From NCBI RefSeq assembly GCF_051961875.1, contig NZ_JBQCCV010000147.1:1-25206 (forward strand): a stretch of DNA of 25,206 nucleotides. Reading direction: 5' to 3'. The stretch comes from Intrasporangium_A sp051961875. GTDB lineage: Bacteria; Actinomycetota; Actinomycetes; Actinomycetales; Dermatophilaceae. This document shows, piece after piece, positions 7,440-15,812 of the stretch. How positions within the stretch are numbered: position 1 is the stretch's first letter; every line of letters starts with the position of its first letter. The position numbers and the translations under genes were made by a program. Under the pieces are notes generated by a model, which had not been told where the DNA came from, searched no databases, and saw only the letters and a program-made list of their open reading frames with translations.

Positions 7440-8360
7440 TCAGCCGGGGTGGATGCCCCAGGTGCCGGTCCACTCCTCGCCCGGCTCGAGGACGACCAGG
7501 GAGGTTCCGGAGTTGAACGCGTCGGCCGGGCACGACATGGGCTCGACGGCGATGCCCGGCTCGCCCTTGCCGAGGTGCGCCGCACCGGTGAAGACCTGCA
7601 GCCACGGGAAGGCGGCATCGGCCCAGAGGGTCACCGACCCGAACTCGTCCGACTGCACCCGACAGCGCCACATCCCGTCGGCGTCACGCTCGATGTCGGT
7701 GTAGGCCGTGTCGAGGATCTCGGAGCCGACGCGGCCCCCGTCGCGGAAGTCGTAGCGCGTGCCGTCCACCGGGTGGGTCTCGGTCGGCAGCATCCGGTCG
7801 TCGGTCGCGAGCCAGGTCGACGCCGGGACGTGTACCTCGACGTCGTCGATGAGCAGCGAGCCGATCGAGAGGTAGGGGTGGGCGCCATAGCCGAAGGGTG
7901 CCGGGCCGCTGCCGACGTTGCGGGCGGCGGGAGTGACGATCAGGCCGGTGTCGTCGAGGACGTAGGTGGTGCGCAGGTCGAGGTGGTGCGGCCAGCCCGG
8001 CTGCGGGTGCAGGCGGTAGCGGACCGTCACCGAGTCGCGCTCGTGCTCGAGCAGCTCCCAGAGGGACCAGCGGACCAGGCCGTGGCTGGCGTTGTGGCGC
8101 GGCACCTCGGTGATGGACAGCTGCTCCGACTCACCGCCGAAGTCGTACTTGCCGTCGCGGATCCGGTTCGGCCAGGGCATGAGCTGCTGGCCCCGACCGG
8201 ACCGGCACTCCTCGGCCTCCGCATACCCGGCGACGACCGGGACGCCGTCCCTCGTGAAGCTGCGGAGGCCTCCGCCGACCTCGACGACCGTCGCCTCGAA
8301 CGGTCCGTGCGCGATGGTGAACTGCTGACCGGTCGGTGCCTCCGGCGTCACCTGACTCAT
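7440..8360 (-). CDS. Aldose 1-epimerase (mutarotase) family protein
   Basis: The 306-aa protein shows the mutarotase-like hexose epimerase pattern. QQLMPWPNRIRDGKY is at about 58-72, HNASHGLVR carries the likely general acid His93 region (89-97), YGAHPYL carries His161, and the catalytic base region is AVEPMSCPADAFN with Glu273. The family interconverts alpha and beta anomers of aldoses, or acts on sugar phosphates. The ATG at 8360 has TACGCT 6 bp upstream, a leaderless arrangement. It is divergent from the XPB-associated gene (start 8416), and the two -10 boxes are 30 bp apart. The actual sugar cannot be told. Longer readings to 9329 overlap the divergent gene and are rejected. Confidence 0.88.
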   Translation of the reverse strand: MSQVTPEAPTGQQFTIAHGPFEATVVEVGGGLRSFTRDGVPVVAGYAEAEECRSGRGQQLMPWPNRIRDGKYDFGGESEQLSITEVPRHNASHGLVRWSLWELLEHERDSVTVRYRLHPQPGWPHHLDLRTTYVLDDTGLIVTPAARNVGSGPAPFGYGAHPYLSIGSLLIDDVEVHVPASTWLATDDRMLPTETHPVDGTRYDFRDGGRVGSEILDTAYTDIERDADGMWRCRVQSDEFGSVTLWADAAFPWLQVFTGAAHLGKGEPGIAVEPMSCPADAFNSGTSLVVLEPGEEWTGTWGIHPG

Positions 8361-8366
8361 GCCGAG

Positions 8367-8372
8367 AGCGTA
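8367..8372 (-). promoter_or_regulatory. Leaderless -10 (TACGCT) of the mutarotase gene
   Basis: TACGCT ends 6 bp before ATG 8360 on the minus strand; there is no SD. It fits the TANNNT-start arrangement seen at several other genes here. Confidence 0.45.
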
Positions 8373-8402
8373 TCGGCCTGAGGGTCCGTGCCTCCCCGCC
8401 AC

Positions 8403-8408
8403 TAGGTT
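8403..8408 (+). promoter_or_regulatory. Leaderless -10 (TAGGTT) of the XPB-associated gene
   Basis: TAGGTT ends 7 bp before ATG 8416. This decides for ATG 8416 over an earlier in-frame start at 8359, which would lie upstream of the promoter. Confidence 0.5.
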
Positions 8409-8415
8409 GGAGACC

Positions 8416-10734
8416 ATGGCCGTTCCGAGCCGCAGCCTCGCCGACGACATCAGGCGCCGCACCGACGACGAGCTCGTGGCGCTGGTCCTGGCGCGCCCCG
8501 ACCTCGCCCGGCCGGCGCCCGCGGACCTGACCGGCCTCGCCGCGCGCGCCAGCACGAAGGCAAGTGTCCAACGTGCCGTCGAGGCCCTCGACCGAGGCCA
8601 CCTGCAGGTCCTCGAGGCCCTGGTCGTGGCGGGCGAGGACGCCACCCTCGACGACGTGCGCCGCCTGCTCGGCGTGGACGAGGCGTGTGGCGCGAGGATC
8701 GGCGCGATCGTCGAAGACCTCTGGCGCTCCGCGCTGCTCTGGCGCACCGACGGGAGGCACCACGTGGTCCGCACGGTGCCCGAGGTCCTCGGCCGCAACG
8801 TGGCCGGGCTGGGCGCGCCGATCCGCGAGCTGCGCCCCTCCCCGAACGGGCCGGTCACGTCGATCGAGGACGGTGCCGAGCTCGCCGCCCTCCTCGACGA
8901 GGCACCGTCCTCCGCCCGCGCCGTGCTCGAGAAAATGGCCTGGGGCCCGCCGCTCGGCGTGCTGCCGACGAGCGGGCCCGGCCAGACGGCCGTGCGCTGG
9001 CTCCTCGAGCGCCACCTGCTCGTCACCGTCTCCGTGGACCGCGTCGCCCTGCCTCGCGAGGTCGGCCTCGCCCTGCGCGGCGGCCGTCTGCACCGCCGGG
9101 TCGAGCTCGACCCGCCGGACCTGCCCGCGCGCACCGTGACGGCCGTGGACGCCCTCGGGGGCGGCGCCGCCAGCGAGCTGTTGACCCAGGTCGACGAGGT
9201 CGTGGAGGCCTGGGGCGCCGAGCCGCCCCGCGTGCTGCGTGCCGGCGGGGTGTCCGTGCGGGACCTCAAGCGCACGAGCGAGCTGCTCGATGCCGACACC
9301 GCACGCACGGGGTTTCTCGTCGAGCTCATGTATGCCGCTCACCTCCTCGCCGACGACGGCGAGATCGTGCCCGTGTGGGCGCCCACACCGGAGCTCGACG
9401 AGTGGTCCGCCTCGGACGCGGGCCACCGCTGGGCCGGCCTCGCCGCCGCCTGGCTCCGGATGACGCGAGCGCCTCACCTCGTCGGGCAGCGCACTCCGGG
9501 GGCCTCGGGCGTCGCGAACGCGCTCGGACCGGATGTCCAGTGGCCCCCCATCCGGGCGATCCGCCGGGACGTCCTCACGGAGCTCGCCGACCTGTCCCCG
9601 GGCTCGGCGCCCAGCGCCGAGGACGTGACGCAGCGCCTGCTCTGGCGACGCCCGCTCCGGTCCGGCTCCGTCCTCGGCGATGCCGTCGTGGCCGTGCTGC
9701 GGGAGGCGGAGTGGCTGGGCCTCACCGGACGCGGCGCCCTCTCCACGGCGGGTCGCGCGCTCCTCGGCTCGCACCCGCCCCCTTCGAAGGCTGGGACGGG
9801 GCCCACCCCTGACGGTGTCGAGGCGGCAGCCGCGGCGATGGCGGCGCAGCTGCCGGAGCCGGTCGACCACGTTCTGCTGCAAGCGGACCTGACCGCCGTC
9901 GCACCAGGGCCCCTCGTCGGTGACCTCGCCGAGCTGATGCGTCTCGCCGCCGACGTCGAGTCGCGTGGCGGGGCGACGGTCTACCGCTTCACGAACGAGT
10001 CGGTCCGGCGGGCACTCGACGCCGGCTGGGCGGCATCCCAGCTGGTCGACACCCTGCGCCGGTCGAGCCGCACGCCGCTCCCCCAGCCGCTCGAGTACCT
10101 CGTGTCGGATGTCGCGCGGAAGCACGGGCGCACGCGAGTCGGGGGCTCAGCGGCATACATCCGCTCGGATGACCAGGCCGTCCTTGAGGCGATGCTGGCC
10201 TCGCGCGAGCTCGCCCCGCTCCTGCTACGGCGCGTCGCGCCGACCGTCCTTGTCTCCCAAGCGAGCCCGGCGGTCGTCACGGACGTCCTGCACGATGCCG
10301 GCTTCGCGCCCGTGACCGAGTCACCCGACGGGAGCGTGGTCGTCGCCGAGACGAGACGTCGGCGGGCGAGGACTCGGCGGCAGGCAGCCACGATCGTCTC
10401 GCCCGTCGACGAGCCGTTCACCCGCTCCCTCGTCGCGGGGCTCCGGACGGCGGAGGCGGCCGCGGACGCCCGGCGCGCCGAGGAGGAGCAGCGCGAGGGG
10501 CCACCCATCCCGGTGAGCGACCCGGTCGTGACCCTCGCGCTCCTGCGGGACGCGGCCGCGGACCGGCACGGGGTCTGGATCGGGGTCAGCGACCGGCACG
10601 GGGCGACGACCCGCGAGCTCATCCACCCACGGCGGGTCGAGGGTGGCCAGGTGCGCGCGACCGACGCGGCGGGACACGAGAAGAGCTACTCGATCCACCG
10701 CATCACGGGCGCCACCCTCGATCCTGATGGTTGA
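8416..10734 (+). CDS. XPB-associated protein (Rv0862c-like) with WYL-like C-terminus
   Basis: The product is 772 aa. The N-terminus (about 1-120) is helical and winged-helix-like. The middle (about 490-640) holds the helicase-C-terminal-like XPB/Ssl2 region, recognisable from VDHVLLQADLTAVAPGPL, LAADVESRGGATVYRF and ESVRRALDAGW. The last 65 residues (VTLALLRDAAADRHGVWIG, ELIHPRRVEGGQVRA, SYSIHRITGA) read like a WYL-type beta domain. No Walker A or DEAD/H motif is present, so it is not itself a helicase. Homologues such as mycobacterial Rv0862c sit beside XPB (Rv0861c). Here XPB follows after a convergent gene. A role as DNA-binding partner of XPB in repair is inference. Confidence 0.85.
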   Translation: MAVPSRSLADDIRRRTDDELVALVLARPDLARPAPADLTGLAARASTKASVQRAVEALDRGHLQVLEALVVAGEDATLDDVRRLLGVDEACGARIGAIVEDLWRSALLWRTDGRHHVVRTVPEVLGRNVAGLGAPIRELRPSPNGPVTSIEDGAELAALLDEAPSSARAVLEKMAWGPPLGVLPTSGPGQTAVRWLLERHLLVTVSVDRVALPREVGLALRGGRLHRRVELDPPDLPARTVTAVDALGGGAASELLTQVDEVVEAWGAEPPRVLRAGGVSVRDLKRTSELLDADTARTGFLVELMYAAHLLADDGEIVPVWAPTPELDEWSASDAGHRWAGLAAAWLRMTRAPHLVGQRTPGASGVANALGPDVQWPPIRAIRRDVLTELADLSPGSAPSAEDVTQRLLWRRPLRSGSVLGDAVVAVLREAEWLGLTGRGALSTAGRALLGSHPPPSKAGTGPTPDGVEAAAAAMAAQLPEPVDHVLLQADLTAVAPGPLVGDLAELMRLAADVESRGGATVYRFTNESVRRALDAGWAASQLVDTLRRSSRTPLPQPLEYLVSDVARKHGRTRVGGSAAYIRSDDQAVLEAMLASRELAPLLLRRVAPTVLVSQASPAVVTDVLHDAGFAPVTESPDGSVVVAETRRRRARTRRQAATIVSPVDEPFTRSLVAGLRTAEAAADARRAEEEQREGPPIPVSDPVVTLALLRDAAADRHGVWIGVSDRHGATTRELIHPRRVEGGQVRATDAAGHEKSYSIHRITGATLDPDG

Positions 10735-10737
10735 GCG

Positions 10738-11748
10738 TCAGCCGACCGGGGGCTCGTCTGTCTCGGGCGGCAGCGCGGCCTCGAGGGCCTCGCCGCCGGC
10801 GAGGGCCTGGCCGCCGCCGAGGGCCCGCACGACGTTCGACGGGCTGGGCCGCCCTAGCTGCTGCGCCATCCAGACACTCGTCTCGACGAGCTTTTCCAGG
10901 TCGACCCCGGTTCGAACCCCGGCCCCTCCCAGAGCCCAGACGAGGTCCTCGGTAGCGAGGTTGCCGGTGGCGGACTTGGCGTAGGGACAGCCGCCGAGAC
11001 CGCCCGTCGACGCGTCGACGACCGCAACGCCGTCGCGCAGCGCGGCCATCGTGTTGGCGAGCGCCTGGCCGTAGGTGTCGTGGAAGTGGACCGCGATCCG
11101 GTCCGTGCCGATCCCCCGCTGGTCCAGCGCCTCGAGGAGCCGATGGACGTGCCCCGTCGTGCCGACCCCGATCGTGTCGCCGAGGCTCAGCTCGTCGCAG
11201 CCGAGCCCCATGAGCCGCTCGGCGACATCGACGACCTGCTCGATCGGGACCGGCCCCTCCCAGGGGTCGCCGAAGCACATCGAGACGTAGGCCCGCACCC
11301 ACATGTCGTCGGCCTTGGCCCGCTTCACGACCGGCTCGAACATCGCATACTGCTCTGCGACCGACCGGTTGAGGTTCTTCTGGGCGAAGGTCTCGGTGGC
11401 CGACCCGAAGATCGCGATGGCCCGCAGGCCCAGCTCCTCAGCCCGGTCGAGGCCGCGCTCGTTGGGCACGAGCGCCGGGCGGCGCCGGCCGACCCCGTCC
11501 GGGCCCAGCGCGCCGAGGACCTGCTCGGCGTCGCCCATCTGCGGCACCCACTTGGCCGGCACGAACGAGGTCGTCTCGATCGTCCGCAGGCCGGCCGCCT
11601 CGAGGCGCCGGATGAACTCCACCTTGGTGGCGGCCGAGACGACGGTCTTCTCGTTCTGCAGCCCGTCGCGGGGGCCGACCTCGTAGATGGTCACCTCGGC
11701 GGGCAGTCCCGCTGCCGGCTCGACCTGAGGGGTGCGCATGTCGTCCAT
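10738..11748 (-). CDS. mvaB: Hydroxymethylglutaryl-CoA lyase
   Basis: The 336-aa protein cleaves HMG-CoA to acetyl-CoA and acetoacetate, the last step of leucine breakdown. Motifs are complete: EVGPRDGLQNE (23-33, catalytic Arg/Asp), HFHDTYGQALAN (221-232, metal-binding histidines) and the lyase signature GGLGGCPYAKSATGN (249-263) with active-site Cys254. The protein begins at ATG 11748; a second in-frame ATG at 11739 is possible and no SD separates them. The gene lies between, and opposite to, the XPB-associated gene and XPB, only 3 bp from the former's stop, and is not with other leucine-catabolic genes. Possible alternative: a related acyl-CoA lyase, but the signature is clear. Confidence 0.93.
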   Translation of the reverse strand: MDDMRTPQVEPAAGLPAEVTIYEVGPRDGLQNEKTVVSAATKVEFIRRLEAAGLRTIETTSFVPAKWVPQMGDAEQVLGALGPDGVGRRRPALVPNERGLDRAEELGLRAIAIFGSATETFAQKNLNRSVAEQYAMFEPVVKRAKADDMWVRAYVSMCFGDPWEGPVPIEQVVDVAERLMGLGCDELSLGDTIGVGTTGHVHRLLEALDQRGIGTDRIAVHFHDTYGQALANTMAALRDGVAVVDASTGGLGGCPYAKSATGNLATEDLVWALGGAGVRTGVDLEKLVETSVWMAQQLGRPSPSNVVRALGGGQALAGGEALEAALPPETDEPPVG

Positions 11749-11753
11749 ACTGT
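11748..11753 (+). promoter_or_regulatory. -10 candidate (TACTGT) upstream of the XPB gene
   Basis: TACTGT ends 5 bp before a GTG at 11759 that opens a 27-codon frame running to TGA 11842, over the XPB start at 11835. Transcription from here would give the XPB gene a 75-nt leader. The -35 side (CTGAGG at about 11725) is weak. Confidence 0.35.
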
Positions 11754-11834
11754 CAGCCGTGACGACCCCCTCCCCAGGAAGCGTGGCGGGCGCCGCAGGG
11801 AACAGCGGCCCCGGCGCCGGTGTTGGTGACTCTG

Positions 11835-13484
11835 ATGAATGACGGAGCCCTCATCGTCCAGAGCGACAAGACCCTTCTCCTCGAGGTCGACCACCCGCGA
11901 GCCGAGGAGGCCCGGCGAGCCATCGCGCCCTTCGCCGAGCTCGAGCGTGCCCCGGAGCACGTCCACACCTACCGCGTGACACCCCTCGGCCTCTGGAACG
12001 CCCGGGCCGCCGGACACGACGCCGAGCAGGTCGTCGACGCCCTCATCACGCACAGCCGCTACCCGGTGCCCCACGCCCTCCTCGTCGACATCGCCGAGAC
12101 GATGGACCGCTACGGCCGGCTCACGCTCGAGAAGGAAGGCTTCGCCGACAGCCCGGAAGGCACCCGGCTCGTGCTGCGCACCACGGACCGCCCCGTCCTC
12201 GAGGAGGTCCTGCGGCACAAGAAGATCAAGCCTCTGACCGGCGAGCGGATCGACGACCTCGCAGTCGTCGTCCACCCCAGCGAGCGCGGCCACCTCAAGC
12301 AGGAGCTGCTCAAGGTCGGCTGGCCCGCGGAGGACCTCGCCGGCTACGTCGACGGTGAGGCGCATCCGATCGACCTCGTCCAGGACGGCTGGCACCTGCG
12401 GCCCTACCAGCAGCACGCCGTCGACGGCTTCTGGCACGGCGGCTCCGGCGTCGTCGTGCTCCCCTGCGGCGCCGGCAAGACGCTGGTCGGCGCGGGTGCC
12501 ATGGCTGCCGCCAAAGCGACGACCCTGATCCTCGTCACCAACACCGTGAGCGCCCGCCAGTGGAAGGACGAGCTGATCCGGCGCACCTCCCTCACCGAGG
12601 ACGAGATCGGCGAGTACTCCGGCGCCCGCAAGGAGATCCGCCCCGTCACCATCGCCACCTACCAGGTGCTGACGACGAAGCGGAAGGGTGCCTACACGCA
12701 CCTCGACCTGCTCGACGCCCGCGACTGGGGCCTGGTCGTCTACGACGAGGTCCACCTCCTGCCGGCCCCGATCTTCCGGATGACCGCCGACCTGCAGGCC
12801 CGGCGCCGGCTCGGCCTGACCGCGACGCTCGTGCGCGAGGACGGCCGGGAGGCCGACGTCTTCTCGCTCATCGGGCCCAAGCGCTTCGACGCGCCGTGGA
12901 AGGACATCGAGGCACAGGGCTACATCGCGCCGGCCGACTGCGTCGAGGTCCGCGTGTCCCTGCCCGATGGGCAGCGGATGGCCTATGCGACAGCGGAGCC
13001 GGACGACCGCTACCGGCTCGCCTCCTGCTCCGATGCGAAGCTGCCCGTCGTCGAGAAGCTCGCTGAGCGGCATACGGAACCGACCCTCATCATCGGCCAG
13101 TACCTCGACCAGCTCCACGAGCTCGCCGAGCGGCTCGGCGCGGACGTCATCACCGGTGAGACGACGGTCAAGGAGCGGCAGCGCCTCTACGACGCGTTCC
13201 GCTCCGGCGAGATCACCCGCCTCGTCGTGTCGAAGGTCGCGAACTTCTCGATCGACCTGCCCGAGGCCTCCGTGGCGATCCAGGTCAGCGGCACGTTCGG
13301 CTCCCGTCAGGAGGAGGCGCAGCGCCTCGGCCGCGTCCTGCGGCCCAAGGGTGACGGGCGCACGGCGCACTTCTACACGGTCGTTGCCCGGGACACGGTC
13401 GACTCGGAGTTCGCGGCGCACCGCCAGCGGTTCCTCGCCGAGCAGGGCTACGCCTACCGGATCGTCGACGCGGACGACCTCTGA
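11835..13484 (+). CDS. XPB/ERCC3-type DNA repair helicase
   Basis: This 549-aa superfamily 2 helicase unwinds DNA 3'->5' with ATP. In order it has an N-terminal damage-recognition-like domain, Walker A PCGAGKT (210-216), DEVH (304-307), the XPB-specific RED motif in REDG (334-337), a thumb-like insert, and motif VI QEEAQRLGR (492-500). It is very close in sequence and length to mycobacterial XPB. ATG 11835 is chosen because the protein then begins MNDGALIVQSDKT, matching the family's usual N-terminus; a GTG at 11820 is also in frame. In actinobacteria this helicase is linked to nucleotide excision repair or nucleic-acid remodelling. The likely partner gene ends about 1.1 kb upstream. Confidence 0.96.
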   Translation: MNDGALIVQSDKTLLLEVDHPRAEEARRAIAPFAELERAPEHVHTYRVTPLGLWNARAAGHDAEQVVDALITHSRYPVPHALLVDIAETMDRYGRLTLEKEGFADSPEGTRLVLRTTDRPVLEEVLRHKKIKPLTGERIDDLAVVVHPSERGHLKQELLKVGWPAEDLAGYVDGEAHPIDLVQDGWHLRPYQQHAVDGFWHGGSGVVVLPCGAGKTLVGAGAMAAAKATTLILVTNTVSARQWKDELIRRTSLTEDEIGEYSGARKEIRPVTIATYQVLTTKRKGAYTHLDLLDARDWGLVVYDEVHLLPAPIFRMTADLQARRRLGLTATLVREDGREADVFSLIGPKRFDAPWKDIEAQGYIAPADCVEVRVSLPDGQRMAYATAEPDDRYRLASCSDAKLPVVEKLAERHTEPTLIIGQYLDQLHELAERLGADVITGETTVKERQRLYDAFRSGEITRLVVSKVANFSIDLPEASVAIQVSGTFGSRQEEAQRLGRVLRPKGDGRTAHFYTVVARDTVDSEFAAHRQRFLAEQGYAYRIVDADDL

Positions 13485-13538
13485 GACGTCCACCGCGTTC
13501 CCAGTGAACTCACAGCAAACGTCGGGACACTGTGGAGC

Positions 13539-14255
13539 GTGGAGACACAAACCCCTGAGGCCCGCCTCCTCGTCGTCGAGGACGAGCCGAACATCCGCGA
13601 ACTGCTTGCGACCTCCCTCCGGTTCGCCGGTTTCGAGGTCGACACCGCCGACGACGGGGCGAGTGCGCTTGCCCTCGCCGAAAGCTGCGAGCCCGACCTC
13701 GTCGTGCTCGACGTCATGCTGCCCGACGTCGACGGGTTCGAGGTGACGAGGCGCCTGCGCGACCGAGGCCGGCAGCAGCCGATCGTCTTCGTCACCGCTC
13801 GTGACTCCATCGGCGACAAGATCGCCGGGCTCACTGTCGGCGGGGACGACTATGTGACGAAACCGTTCAGCCTCGAGGAGGTCGTCGCCCGCATCAGAGC
13901 CGTCCTGCGGCGCACCCGCGGACCGGTCGACGACGACTCCGCAACGCTCCGCTTCCACGACCTCGAGCTCGACGAGGACTCCCACGAGGTCCGCCGCGCC
14001 GGCCGTGTCATCGACCTGTCCCCCACGGAGTTCAAGCTGCTGCGTTACCTGCTGCTGAACCCGAACCGGGTCCTGTCCAAGCTGCAGATCCTCGACCACG
14101 TCTGGGACTACGACTTCCGCGGCGAGTCCGGGATCGTCGAGTCGTACATCTCCTACCTGCGCCGCAAGATCGACGTCGACGGGCTTCCCTCTCTCATCCA
14201 CACCAAGCGTGGGGTCGGCTACGTCCTGCGGGTTCCGCCGGAGTCGTCGTCCTGA
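13539..14255 (+). CDS. OmpR/PhoB-family response regulator (MprA-like)
   Basis: The 238-aa regulator has a receiver domain with the acidic pair E14/D15, phospho-acceptor Asp58 (VVLDVMLPD), Thr86 and Lys108 (TKPF). A winged-helix DNA-binding domain follows from about residue 135, with ESYISYLRRKID as recognition helix and HTKRGVGYVLR as wing. Start is GTG 13539 without a clear SD. It is followed 3 bp after its stop by the histidine kinase gene and then by an HtrA-like protease. This order equals mprA-mprB-pepD of mycobacteria, which controls envelope stress; orthology is inferred from order, not proven. No clear direct-repeat binding site was found in the 54-bp upstream gap. Confidence 0.93.
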   Translation: METQTPEARLLVVEDEPNIRELLATSLRFAGFEVDTADDGASALALAESCEPDLVVLDVMLPDVDGFEVTRRLRDRGRQQPIVFVTARDSIGDKIAGLTVGGDDYVTKPFSLEEVVARIRAVLRRTRGPVDDDSATLRFHDLELDEDSHEVRRAGRVIDLSPTEFKLLRYLLLNPNRVLSKLQILDHVWDYDFRGESGIVESYISYLRRKIDVDGLPSLIHTKRGVGYVLRVPPESSS

Positions 14256-14258
14256 CGG

Positions 14259-15743
14259 GTGGCTGCCATCAACGTCGCAACCTCGAGGAACCGCGGTAGG
14301 GGCGGGGTGAGGCTGCGTGCCATCCCGCTCCGCTGGCGGCTGCTCACCGTGGCCCTCAGCCTCATCCTCATCGCGCTCGCCCTGACGCTCGTCGTCACGA
14401 GTGCCCTGCTCAACCGCTACCTGCTCGACCAGGCTTCTCAGGAGCTCCGGCTCTATGCAGCGAGCGTCAGCCGGCTCCAGCCGACCCAGCTCGATGACTC
14501 GCGTCCGCTGCTCCCGACCGGGTTCACCCTGCGGGTCATCCCCGCCCACGGCGATTACCAGCGCTATCTCGGTGAGGCGGTCACCGAGCGGGACAAGGCC
14601 GACATCCCGCTGATCCGCCCCAACGACGACCGGGTCAAGCAAGACCGCGTCTTCACGGTCGGCTCGATCGGCGGGGGCGTGCGGTGGCTCGCCCTGGCCA
14701 CGACGAACCAGGACAAGAGCGATACCTTCGTCGTCGCCCTGTCGCTGCGGAACCTCGACAACACCGTGGACCAGTTCCTTTGGTATGCCGCAGGAATCGG
14801 CGCCATCGTCCTCGCGATCTGCGCTGCACTGGGGTGGTTCCTCGTCAGACGGGCGTTCCGCCCACTCGCCGAGATCGAGGACACCGCGGCCGCCATCGCC
14901 GCCGGCGACCTGACGCGACGCATCCAGGTGCCCGGTGCCGAGGACGAGGTGGCCTCCCTGTCCCGGTCGCTGAACGTCATGCTGGCGCGGATCGAGCGCT
15001 CGTTCGCGGTCCGGCAGGCCAACGAGGCGAAGATGCGCCGGTTCATCGCCGATGCCTCCCACGAGCTGCGCACGCCGCTCGCGGCGGTCTCGGGCTATGC
15101 GGAGCTGTACCGGCAGGGGGCCCTTCCGACTCAGGAGGCCGTTGCCGGCGCGATGGGCCGGATCGAGGGCGAGAGCCACCGGATGCGCGACCTCGTCGAC
15201 GACCTGCTCACCCTCGCGCGCCTGGACGGCGAGCGGCCCCTCCAGCTCGGACCGGTCGACCTCGCGGTGCTCGCCGCCGACGCCGCCCAGGACGCTCGCA
15301 CGATCGATCCCAGCCGGCTCGTCACCGCCACCGGGATCGCGGGGCCGATCCACCCGACCGAGCTGGTCGCCGACGAGCGCCAGCTGCGCCAGGTCGTGAC
15401 GAACCTCGTGACGAACGCGCGGGTCCACACCCCGGCCGGGACCCCGATCCAGATCCTCGTCGGGCCGATGGACCGTGGTCACGTCGCGCTTGCGGTCCGC
15501 GACCATGGGTATGGCATCCGGGAGGAGGACAGGGCCACCGTCTTCGAAAGGTTCTATCGTGCGGATGCCTCGCGCAGCCGCGGGCACGGTGGTGGCAACG
15601 GGCTCGGCCTCGCCATCGTCGACGCGATCGTCCAGGCCCACGGCGGAACGGTCCGCGCGGACGAGACGCCGGGCGGCGGCGCCACGTTCGTGGTGGAACT
15701 GCCCGTTCAGCCTCCCAACGGCGAGCACACAGTGGACTCATAG
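14259..15743 (+). CDS. Membrane sensor histidine kinase (MprB-like)
   Basis: The 494-aa kinase has TM1 at about 27-50, an extracytoplasmic sensor region of about 120 residues, TM2 at about 174-196, a HAMP linker, the phospho-acceptor His268 in DASHELRTPL, an N box NLVTNARVHT, G1 DHGYGI and G2 GNGLGLAIV. It should autophosphorylate and pass phosphate to Asp58 of the regulator encoded just upstream. The start is uncertain: GTG 14259 lies 3 bp after the previous stop without an SD, and GTG 14307 (residue 17) follows a G-rich stretch; both leave TM1 intact. The HtrA-like gene downstream suggests a sensor of misfolded envelope proteins. Confidence 0.93.
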   Translation: MAAINVATSRNRGRGGVRLRAIPLRWRLLTVALSLILIALALTLVVTSALLNRYLLDQASQELRLYAASVSRLQPTQLDDSRPLLPTGFTLRVIPAHGDYQRYLGEAVTERDKADIPLIRPNDDRVKQDRVFTVGSIGGGVRWLALATTNQDKSDTFVVALSLRNLDNTVDQFLWYAAGIGAIVLAICAALGWFLVRRAFRPLAEIEDTAAAIAAGDLTRRIQVPGAEDEVASLSRSLNVMLARIERSFAVRQANEAKMRRFIADASHELRTPLAAVSGYAELYRQGALPTQEAVAGAMGRIEGESHRMRDLVDDLLTLARLDGERPLQLGPVDLAVLAADAAQDARTIDPSRLVTATGIAGPIHPTELVADERQLRQVVTNLVTNARVHTPAGTPIQILVGPMDRGHVALAVRDHGYGIREEDRATVFERFYRADASRSRGHGGGNGLGLAIVDAIVQAHGGTVRADETPGGGATFVVELPVQPPNGEHTVDS

Positions 15744-15812
15744 GAGCACCAGAGGGGCCACCAAAGCTCGTGCCGTCAACTGGGTACCAACCAGCCGAGC
15801 GAAGGAGAAGCC

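Noticed and set aside
8131..10125. 664-codon minus-strand open frame
   Set aside because: It is the mirror of the XPB-associated gene and runs into the mutarotase in another frame, with no recognisable domain.
11691..15728. 1345-codon minus-strand open frame
   Set aside because: It is antisense to the XPB, response regulator and kinase genes, all with complete motifs. Its translation is Arg/Asp/Gly-rich with no family pattern, a usual mirror effect at high GC.
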